A stretch of DNA of 6,889 nt. It comes from Flavobacteriaceae bacterium. Lineage in GTDB: Bacteria; Bacteroidota; Bacteroidia; Flavobacteriales; Flavobacteriaceae. Under the pieces are notes generated by a model. The model ran no database searches and was not told the origin of the DNA. It was given only the letters and a program-made list of their open reading frames with translations. The DNA lies in contig JAUVCP010000117.1 in NCBI GenBank assembly GCA_030590765.1, positions 1-6,889 of the forward strand. Reading direction: 5' to 3'. Shown one piece after another: positions 1-4,695 of this stretch (within the stretch, counting starts at the first letter, position 1; each line of letters starts with the position of its first letter). The position numbers and the translations under genes are program-made.

Positions 1-971
1 ATAACAAATAATTTGGAATTGGGAACTAACTCCATAGTAGCATCTGGGTTTACGATATATTTTTTCTCTGGAGTTTTAAATCCGATTACAGTACAACCTG
101 TTTTTCTTCGTAAATCCAGATCAAAAATAGATTTCCCATTATATTCTTCAGGTAATGATTCTATAACCAATTCTTCAATAGTACTGGCACTTTCACCTTC
201 TATAGATAATCTGTCAATAAACTCAATAATATCAGGTGTAATTACCAAGGATGCCATATGAGCACCACCCAATTTATCAGGCATAATCACATTATCCGCT
301 CCAGCGATCTTTAATTTACTATAAGAAGAATCGTTTGAAGCTCTACTAACAATTGTACATTTTGCATTTAACTGTCTTGCTGAAAGTACCACATATAAAT
401 TATTTGCATCAGATGGTAAAGTTGTAATTAAGCTGGAAGCTTTAGCAATTCCTGCTTTTAATAAAGTCTCATCATCAGTCGCATCACCTTTAACATATAA
501 GACATTCTTTTTATGTTCAATCACATCTATTAATTCAATGTTGCTTTCAACTATTACACAAGGTTTTTTATAACTGAGTAATTTAGTTATTGCTTGTTTA
601 CCATTTCTTCCATAACCACAAACAATGGTATGATCTTTAAGTTTGTCTACTTTTTTTTGCACTTTCTTGAATTTAAGTTCCTCAAATAGTTTATTATTTG
701 AAATATACTCTGTTAATACCGAAATGACATACCCATAAATAACAATACTGGTCAATATTAAAAGTATCGTAAATATTTTTGATTCATTATCTAATGGTTC
801 TACTTCCTTAAAACCAACAGTAGAAACAGTAATTATAGTCATATAAAGGGCATTTATAAAACTATAATCTGAGATCAGAATAAAACCTATTGTTCCTAAG
901 GTAATAACCCCAAATAAAAATAATAAAGCAATATAAACTTTCGATCTAATCTTATCAGCTCCAAATTCCAA
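1..971 (-). CDS. Potassium channel with RCK (TrkA-N/TrkA-C) domain, 3' end cut by window
   Basis: This inner-membrane K+ channel subunit has a ligand-sensing cytoplasmic domain. Read from 971 downwards it gives 323 codons and is still open at the window edge; by family length only a few C-terminal residues should be missing. Visible parts are TM1 (about residues 12-33), pore helix and filter TVSTVGFKEVEP (48-59), TM2 (about 66-88), the Rossmann motif GYGRNG (119-124) with acidic E142 ending beta-2 as expected for nucleotide binding, KGDATDDE (161-168), and a TrkA-C-like segment from about 265. The start is TTG at 969-971: a stop lies two codons upstream and the first in-frame ATG (residue 44) would delete TM1. 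The filter has K55 where most K+ channels have glycine (TVGYG/TVGFG). It lies 19 bases after the PspC gene on the same strand, so the two are probably cotranscribed. The family call is firm; ion selectivity and ligand are not shown. Confidence 0.93.
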   Translation of the reverse strand, partial: MEFGADKIRSKVYIALLFLFGVITLGTIGFILISDYSFINALYMTIITVSTVGFKEVEPLDNESKIFTILLILTSIVIYGYVISVLTEYISNNKLFEELKFKKVQKKVDKLKDHTIVCGYGRNGKQAITKLLSYKKPCVIVESNIELIDVIEHKKNVLYVKGDATDDETLLKAGIAKASSLITTLPSDANNLYVVLSARQLNAKCTIVSRASNDSSYSKLKIAGADNVIMPDKLGGAHMASLVITPDIIEFIDRLSIEGESASTIEELVIESLPEEYNGKSIFDLDLRRKTGCTVIGFKTPEKKYIVNPDATMELVPNSKLFV

Positions 972-990
972 ATTAAACTATTTTAATTTA

Positions 991-1218
991 TTATAAATCA
1001 AAAACAGAATTTCGTTTGGTATAAATCATATCTTTTAAACGCAATAAAAAAGCAAGAGTCAAATAAATTCCAAATGATAATCCAACAGTAACAAACGAGA
1101 TATAAATAAAAAACAATCGTACATTAGTTGCACTTATACCAAGCTTATCAGCAAATCTTGAAGATACCTCAAATCCTCTTAATTCAAAAAAATGCCTGAT
1201 CGAATGGATAAAATTCAT
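991..1218 (-). CDS. Small PspC-domain membrane protein
   Basis: This 75-residue protein has the PspC domain layout: a short basic N-terminal stretch with RGFEVSSRFADKLGISATNVR (about residues 14-34), one long hydrophobic segment (about 35-60), and a polar tail ending YTKRNSVFDL. The tail and the overall size match stand-alone PspC proteins I recognise from Bacteroidota. The family is named for phage-shock protein C of enterobacteria, an inner-membrane stress protein; in Bacteroidota the function of these short versions is not established, and no PspA or PspB lies nearby here. The start is ATG at 1216-1218 without a Shine-Dalgarno sequence, normal for this phylum. It is the first gene of a leftward pair with the K+ channel, 19 bases apart, which suggests a shared transcript starting in the spacer above 1218. 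I found no clear -7 box on that strand. Confidence 0.88.
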   Translation of the reverse strand: MNFIHSIRHFFELRGFEVSSRFADKLGISATNVRLFFIYISFVTVGLSFGIYLTLAFLLRLKDMIYTKRNSVFDL

Positions 1219-1350
1219 TGTTAAATTTTATTTATATACTTAAACATTTTAACCTTTATGAAAAATCAATCATCCTCTTATCAGGAAAATTAATGCGCTA
1301 ATCATGCTAGTCTATAATATTTAAATTTTATTGCAATTTATGAAAATTAT

Positions 1351-1424
1351 ATTTACAATACATCTATAATTCAAAAGTAAATACATATTTTTAATTTGCT
1401 ATTTTCCTGTTAATTATGAATAAA
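1351..1424 (+). repeat. Diverged copy of the uvrA upstream region (left copy)
   Basis: This stretch aligns in order with 4621-4695. ATTTACAATA is identical, then after a 2-base difference TCTATAATT, then GT.AATACAT, ATTTGC and TTTTCC, and finally ATGAATAAA. By eye about three quarters of positions match, with only short gaps. In the right copy ATGAATAAA begins uvrA; here the next codon is TAA (1425-1427), so no protein can be made from this ATG. I read it as a vestigial copy of the uvrA promoter and start left behind by a duplication or insertion. It could still work as a promoter, having TTAATTTG (1391-1398), one base off the TAnnTTTG box. Confidence 0.75.
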
Positions 1425-1480
1425 TAATACGACTATCAGAAAGTTGTCATTTGAAAAATATTTGAAAACCCCTTATTTTT

Positions 1481-1497
1481 AGTTTGAATCTCAAACT
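1481..1497. repeat. 7-bp inverted repeat, possible operator or small hairpin
   Basis: AGTTTGA (1481-1487) and TCAAACT (1491-1497) are perfect reverse complements around ATC. The 7-3-7 layout suits either a dimeric regulator's binding site or a very small hairpin. It lies about 260 bases before pspC and 510 before the DUF1538 genes, so which side it would serve is unknown. No T-tract follows it, so it is not a terminator. Confidence 0.35.
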
Positions 1498-1597
1498 GAT
1501 ATTGTGTTAATAAGTTATCTGTTATTACAACTAAAAACCAGAACTATTTTCAAGTAAACAAAATGATTTTAAAATTTGAAAAAAAAGTTAAAATCTG

Positions 1598-1629
1598 TTT
1601 GCTGTTTTTTTTGTCAATAGATTAGTTTG
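1598..1629 (+). promoter_or_regulatory. Weak candidate Bacteroidota promoter ahead of the DUF1538 operon
   Basis: TTTG (1598-1601) and TTAGTTTG (1622-1629) are 20 bases apart, which fits the -33 TTTG and -7 TAnnTTTG arrangement with one mismatch. A transcript from here would carry a leader of roughly 375 bases before the first DUF1538 gene. In DNA this AT-rich such a match can arise by chance, so it is only a candidate. Confidence 0.2.
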
Positions 1630-2010
1630 TAATTATCTAAACCGATGGGTAAATGGGGATAATGCAACAAAAAAAGCAGAATTATACTAAAATAGAATTT
1701 ATTTTCTTGACATCAAATAAACTATCCTTTAATTAATAGGGTTTAACATTGAAATTTAACTAAATTTATAAAACTTTCGGATAGAGTAACACAATTAGTA
1801 TAAATAAAGTTAGATAACAGAAAAAATACAATACTAACACGTCAAAAATAAACTTAAAGATAATATTTAAGTAGTAAATTACTATATTGAAGCCAGCCAA
1901 TAGCATGAAAGAGAAAAAGCTTTGATAATGAAAATAATTATTTACTATAAAATTAAATAGTATTATGACGTTTCTTGCATATCTTATTTTAGAAATCAAA
2001 AAAAATAGTA

Positions 2011-2754
2011 ATGAGTTATAAACACTATTTCTTGATTATTATAAAAAAACTTTGGGCTGCAGTAACTGATCTCATTCCGATTATTGTAGTTGTTGTTTTT
2101 TTTCAAACTGTAGTAATCCAGCAACCCTTTCCACAAATTGGTGAAGTAATATTTGGTATTTTACTTGTAATTGTGGGTTTAATGCTTTTTATTGAAGGTC
2201 TTGAAATGGGGTTATTCCCAATAGGTGAGTCAATGGCATACGCCTTAGCAAAAAAAGGAAGCCTTTTTTGGTTAATGGCTTTTTCATTTTTGCTTGGGTT
2301 TTCAACTACTATTGCCGAACCTGCATTAATTGTAGTTGCAAAAGAAGCCTCGGTAATATCCTCAGAAGCGGGTTTAATTGATAATAACCAAAAAACCATG
2401 GATAGCTATGCCTTGGGACTGAGACTTACTGTTGCATTTTCAGTTGGTCTAGCAATTGTTATTGGCGTGTTACGTATTTTAAAAGGCTGGCCTTTACATT
2501 ATTTAATTATTGGAGGATATATACTGGTTATGATAATGACAATGATAGCTCCCGAAGAAATTATAGGACTAGCTTATGATGCTGGTGGGGTTACCACCTC
2601 TACTATCACTGTTCCATTAGTAACAGCGCTAGGAGTAGGACTTGCAACTGTAATCAAGGGCAGAAGCCCCTTGCTTGATGGTTTTGGTTTAATTGCTTTT
2701 GCATCACTCTTACCAATGATTTTTGTAATGGCTTATGGCTTATTTTGGTTTTAA
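2011..2754 (+). CDS. DUF1538 membrane protein, first of pair (UmpA/UmpB-like cation/proton antiporter subunit)
   Basis: This is a 247-residue polytopic inner-membrane protein with about six to seven hydrophobic stretches. Family hallmarks are GFSTTIAEP (96-104), [15 protein letters not shown] (188-202) and [17 protein letters not shown] (217-233). Known from the family: the DUF1538 pair UmpA/UmpB of Halomonas zincidurans was reported as a two-component Na+(Li+,K+)/H+ antiporter, and many bacteria carry one double-length DUF1538 protein instead. Two short polar-containing motifs, STTIAEP (98-104) and TSTITVP (196-202), resemble each other and could be broken-helix ion sites from an internal repeat; this is inference. 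The ATG at 2011 is the only sensible start, leaving a short tail before the first membrane segment. It is the first gene of the module, with 17 bases to the next. Compared with its partner it has a longer polar loop at about 111-131. The family call is firm; ion and direction are not shown. Confidence 0.92.
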   Translation: MSYKHYFLIIIKKLWAAVTDLIPIIVVVVFFQTVVIQQPFPQIGEVIFGILLVIVGLMLFIEGLEMGLFPIGESMAYALAKKGSLFWLMAFSFLLGFSTTIAEPALIVVAKEASVISSEAGLIDNNQKTMDSYALGLRLTVAFSVGLAIVIGVLRILKGWPLHYLIIGGYILVMIMTMIAPEEIIGLAYDAGGVTTSTITVPLVTALGVGLATVIKGRSPLLDGFGLIAFASLLPMIFVMAYGLFWF

Positions 2755-2771
2755 TATAATAATTTTGAAAG

Positions 2772-3539
2772 ATGGTTAATTATTTTACAGATTTTGCTTT
2801 AATCTTACTTTATACCCTACGAGATGTACTGCCTATACTTGTATTAATAATTTTCTTTCAAATTGTGGTTTTAAAACAACCCATTCCGCACTTAAAAAGG
2901 GTGATAATTGGAGGGGTTTATGTAGTACTAGGACTTGCACTATTTTTAATGGGATTGGAAAAAGCACTTTTCCCAGTAGGAAATATAATGGCTACTCAAT
3001 TATCTGATCCATCATTTATAGGAGCTACTGGACCAGAACTCACAAGCTGGGTATCTTATTATTGGATATATATTTTTGCAGCCATGATTGGTTTCTCCAC
3101 TACCATCGCAGAACCTTCACTTATTGCTGTAGCAATAAAAGCTGGAGAGGTTTCTGGTGGTACAATAAAACCATGGGGGCTTCGTATAACCGTAGCCATA
3201 GGAGTTGCCTTTGCGTTAGCCTTAGGCACATTTAGGATTGTAACCGGAACACCATTATTTATTTATATTATGGTAGGCTATATTATTGTTATCATACAGA
3301 CCTTTTTTGCGCCGAAAGAGCTTATTGCATTAGCTTACGATTCGGGTGGAGTTACTACTTCAACAGTAACTGTTCCAATTGTAGCTGCACTAGGTTTAGG
3401 ACTTTCAAGTGCTGTACCTGGTAGAAATCCTGCTATTGACGGCTTTGGGCTAATTGCATTCGCAAGTCTGTTTCCAATTATTGCTGTGTTAGGTTACGCA
3501 CAAATTATGAGTTTAAAAAAACAAATTATTGAGAATTAA
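2772..3539 (+). CDS. DUF1538 membrane protein, second of pair
   Basis: This 255-residue polytopic membrane protein is a paralogue of the preceding gene, and its probable partner in a two-component transporter. Matching motifs are GFSTTIAEP (107-115), AYDSGGVTTSTVTVP (188-202) and [17 protein letters not shown] (217-233). The last two sit at exactly the same residue numbers as in the first protein, although this one has about 11 extra residues around 77-100 (SDPSFIGATGPEL region) and a shorter loop near 122-134. The N-terminus (RDVLPILVLIIFFQIVVLKQP, about 17-37) also parallels the first protein. Its tail MSLKKQIIEN is polar and cytoplasm-like. The start is ATG at 2772, 17 bases after the previous stop; the P-II-like gene follows after 11 bases, so all three are surely one transcript. 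An antiporter role rests on the UmpA/UmpB precedent; specificity is unproven. Confidence 0.92.
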   Translation: MVNYFTDFALILLYTLRDVLPILVLIIFFQIVVLKQPIPHLKRVIIGGVYVVLGLALFLMGLEKALFPVGNIMATQLSDPSFIGATGPELTSWVSYYWIYIFAAMIGFSTTIAEPSLIAVAIKAGEVSGGTIKPWGLRITVAIGVAFALALGTFRIVTGTPLFIYIMVGYIIVIIQTFFAPKELIALAYDSGGVTTSTVTVPIVAALGLGLSSAVPGRNPAIDGFGLIAFASLFPIIAVLGYAQIMSLKKQIIEN

Positions 3540-3550
3540 AAAATATAATT

Positions 3551-3898
3551 ATGCAATTCAAATTAATTTTTGCCTTAGTAAAACCCAATATTAGTAATAA
3601 GGTAGTTGATGCTATGAAAGAAGCAGGAGCTACTGGAGCCACAATAATCCCTGCTAGAGGAACAGGGGTACATGAAGCTAAATCTTTTTTTGGGCTAACA
3701 ATAGAAGAGCGCACAGAAATTATTTTATTTCTTGTAGAAGAGCACGTTGTAGAAAAATTTATGAAAGTGATTTCAAAAGCAGGCGGATTTAACAAACCAG
3801 GAACTGGTATCGCTTTTGTTATGCCTATAGAACACATTGCTGGACTAGAAAGCCAAATGAAAAAATTCAAACAACAGGCACGTGATGAATATTTCTAG
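3551..3898 (+). CDS. Divergent P-II-like signalling protein
   Basis: This 115-residue cytoplasmic protein has the P-II (GlnB/GlnK) fold order: a first strand ending in a KP pair (LIFALVKPN, 5-13), helix 1 (VVDAMKEAGATGAT, 18-31), the T-loop region (about 37-53), RTEIILFLVEE (54-64), helix 2 (about 65-77), a B-loop-like GFNKPGTG (79-86) and the strand AFVMPIEHI (88-96). P-II proteins are trimers that bind ATP/ADP and often 2-oxoglutarate and gate membrane transporters, as GlnK does AmtB. Against E. coli GlnB the T-loop is about six residues shorter, has no Tyr51 for uridylylation, and has no glutamine at the Q39 position used in 2-oxoglutarate binding. The B-loop keeps glycines but lacks the TGKIGDG pattern. 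It therefore probably senses adenine nucleotides rather than nitrogen status. No amt or glnA is in view; placement 11 bases after the DUF1538 pair suggests it regulates that transporter (inference). Confidence 0.88.
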   Translation: MQFKLIFALVKPNISNKVVDAMKEAGATGATIIPARGTGVHEAKSFFGLTIEERTEIILFLVEEHVVEKFMKVISKAGGFNKPGTGIAFVMPIEHIAGLESQMKKFKQQARDEYF

Positions 3899-4031
3899 TA
3901 TAAATAAGCAGTTAGAGTGTATCTTAAGGCTTATAAAAAAAACAGAGTTAATTTAATTTTGATCTGGTATAATTAATTTTGAAAATAATTAAACTATCGT
4001 TTTATAAATTTATTAATTAAAAAAATTAAAA
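3899..4031 (+). promoter_or_regulatory. Gap before the CBS gene with two TAnnTTTG boxes in a direct repeat
   Basis: This 133-base AT-rich gap is the only sizeable break in the module. TTAATTTTGA occurs twice, at 3953-3962 and 3973-3982; each copy contains TAATTTTG, an exact TAnnTTTG match for a Bacteroidota -7 box. I find no TTTG at the proper distance upstream of either, so an internal promoter for the CBS gene is possible but unproven. Just after the P-II stop, ATAAGC (3904-3909) and GCTTAT (3929-3934) form a 6-bp inverted repeat with a 19-base loop, followed by A rather than T residues, so it is not a standard terminator. Confidence 0.3.
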
Positions 4032-4433
4032 ATGAATAAAAATAGAAGTTATCAAAGTGCAAAAGAGGTAATGACTAAAAAACTGATTTTTATCAATGGC
4101 ATGGCTACTGCAAAAGAAGCGGTAGAAATAATGAGAAAGGAAAAGGTTGAGTCCCTAATTGTAAAAAAACGCCACCACCAAGATGTCTGTGGAATCGTCA
4201 ATGTTCATGACTTTATCAAAGGTGTTATTATCAAGGATAAAACATCAGAAGAGGTGAATATTTATGAAATTATGACTAAACCACTGATTAGCGTACCGGC
4301 TAATATGGACATCCGCTATGTAGCTAAATTATTAATAATTACAGGGATTAGAATGGCACCTGTAGAAGAAAATAGCGAATATATTGGAATGGTTTCACTT
4401 TCAGATTTGATATTAGAAAATCTACTTTTTTAA
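4032..4433 (+). CDS. Two-CBS-domain (Bateman module) protein
   Basis: This 133-residue soluble protein is made almost entirely of a CBS pair. CBS1 spans about residues 10-66 (KEVMTKKLIFINGMATAKEAVEIM, then SLIVKK and CGIVNVHDFIKGV) and CBS2 about 77-130 (YEIMTKPLISVPANMDIRYVAKLL, then MAPVEE and IGMVSLSDLILENL). The paired VMTK/IMTK starts and the G-(I/M)-V-(N/S)-x-x-D endings are typical. Such pairs bind adenosine compounds (AMP, ATP, SAM and others) and transmit cellular energy or ionic state to a partner enzyme, channel or transporter. No effector domain is fused, so it should act on a separate protein; the neighbouring DUF1538 pair is the obvious candidate, which is inference. The start is ATG at 4032 after an A-rich leader without a Shine-Dalgarno sequence. 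Its ligand cannot be read from sequence. Confidence 0.9.
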   Translation: MNKNRSYQSAKEVMTKKLIFINGMATAKEAVEIMRKEKVESLIVKKRHHQDVCGIVNVHDFIKGVIIKDKTSEEVNIYEIMTKPLISVPANMDIRYVAKLLIITGIRMAPVEENSEYIGMVSLSDLILENLLF

Positions 4434-4457
4434 AAAACTTTTTTATAAAATATGATG

Positions 4458-4500
4458 GGATAAATAAAAGGTGTTAAACCTTATCCGTCAAATGATGGAT
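4458..4500 (+). repeat. Overlapping, mutually exclusive hairpins
   Basis: GGATAA (4458-4463) is complementary to TTATCC (4481-4486), with an inner AAGGT/ACCTT alternative (4468-4472 and 4478-4482). The same ATCC also belongs to a second hairpin, ATCCGTC (4483-4489), loop AAAT, GATGGAT (4494-4500), which includes one G-U pair. Both cannot form fully at once. Such switching pairs occur in attenuators and riboswitches, but no known class is recognised and it lies downstream of the CBS gene, about 190 bases before uvrA. Confidence 0.35.
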
Positions 4501-4518
4501 TGAACCCCAAAACAGGAA

Positions 4519-4546
4519 TCGACCCAAAAGGTCGAGACATATGTCT
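4519..4546. repeat. Hairpin directly followed by a 12-bp perfect palindrome
   Basis: TCGACC (4519-4524) and GGTCGA (4530-4535) form a perfect 6-bp stem with loop CAAAA. Sharing its last base is AGACATATGTCT (4535-4546), a perfect 12-bp palindrome. The first would be a stable RNA hairpin; the second is a good shape for a dimeric DNA-binding protein. No T-tract follows, so a rho-independent terminator is unlikely. Confidence 0.45.
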
Positions 4547-4620
4547 TCAGATAAAGGCAGATTAACTTTGATCCTACAAAAAAAATCTGGATTTCCCTCC
4601 TTTGTTAGCAGACAAGTTAA

Positions 4621-4695
4621 ATTTACAATATCTATAATTTAAATGTGAATACATTTAATTAAATTTGCAACTTTTCCAAATTATTTATGAATAAA
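4621..4695 (+). repeat. uvrA upstream region and start (right copy of duplication)
   Basis: This is the intact counterpart of 1351-1424, matching in ATTTACAATA, TCTATAATT, AATACAT, ATTTGC, TTTTCC and ATGAATAAA in the same order and spacing. Similarity begins sharply near 4621 and I see none in the bases before it or in uvrA beyond codon 3. It includes the likely uvrA -7 box and start codon, so this copy is presumably the functional one. Confidence 0.75.
4660..4667 (+). promoter_or_regulatory. Probable -7 box of the uvrA promoter
   Basis: TAAATTTG is an exact match to the Bacteroidota -7 consensus TAnnTTTG. It ends 19 bases before the uvrA ATG, giving a short leader. The -33 region is weak: no TTTG is found at 19-21 bases upstream. 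Confidence 0.5.

Larger units (their letters stand above)
1219..2010. other. Long AT-rich spacer without a convincing gene
   Basis: Nearly 800 bases separate the divergent pspC and DUF1538 genes. It must hold the promoters of both. It contains a diverged copy of the uvrA upstream region (1351-1424), a compact inverted repeat (1481-1497), TTTGAAAA repeated at an 11-base step (1450-1457 and 1461-1468), a TAATAA/TTATTA inverted repeat (1508-1513 and 1522-1527), and a TAGTAAATTACTA palindrome (1872-1884). The only longer open frame is 77 codons leftward (1766-1999); it begins with TTG, is almost all I/F/L/Y/N, and is most simply a product of base composition. I see no tRNA, rRNA or known riboswitch. 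Confidence 0.7.
4434..4686. other. Spacer between CBS gene and uvrA with a GC-richer, palindrome-dense core
   Basis: The first bases are A/T runs after the CBS stop. From about 4483 to 4560 GC content rises to about 44% (34 of 78 by hand count), well above the other spacers here. The core carries at least four inverted repeats (4458-4500 and 4519-4546, listed separately), plus CAGATT (4558-4563) pairing with AATCTG (4584-4589). A 33-codon rightward frame from ATG 4541 has no recognisable features and I do not call it. No tRNA fold or known riboswitch core was recognised. The last 66 bases belong to the right copy of the duplicated uvrA upstream region. Confidence 0.5.

Noticed and set aside
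1425..1434. TAATACGACT, identical to the first ten bases of the T7 promoter
   Set aside because: The following bases do not continue the T7 consensus (ATCAGA instead of CACTATAG) and there is no phage context; coincidence.
1598..1680. GCTGTTTTTTTTGT and ACAAAAAAAGCAG as a long-range inverted repeat
   Set aside because: Mostly complementary T and A runs with mismatches and a long loop; easily explained by base composition.
1707..1735. TTGACA followed 17 bases later by TAATTA, like an E. coli sigma-70 promoter
   Set aside because: TAATTA is a poor -10 (few matches to TATAAT) and Bacteroidota promoters use a different consensus.
1766..1999. 77-codon leftward open frame of very hydrophobic composition
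   Set aside because: It starts with TTG, has no internal ATG before about residue 31, and is built almost wholly from I, F, L, Y, V and N as expected from AT-rich non-coding DNA. It shows no recognisable domain. A real small membrane protein is not excluded.
2103..2399. 98-codon frame opposite the first DUF1538 gene, and similar frames opposite the P-II and uvrA genes
   Set aside because: They overlap well-supported genes on the other strand and encode nothing recognisable.
4434..4456. A/T runs after the CBS stop as a possible terminator
   Set aside because: Only an A-run/T-run dyad with almost no loop and no GC stem; not a credible rho-independent terminator.
4495..4515. T-arm-like stretch on the minus strand (GGGGTTCAATCC), suggesting a tRNA
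   Set aside because: The T-stem does not pair properly and no acceptor, D-arm or anticodon arm can be assembled around it.
4541..4642. 33-codon rightward frame starting MSSDKGRLTL
   Set aside because: Too short, no recognisable motif, overlaps the palindrome and runs into the duplicated uvrA upstream region.
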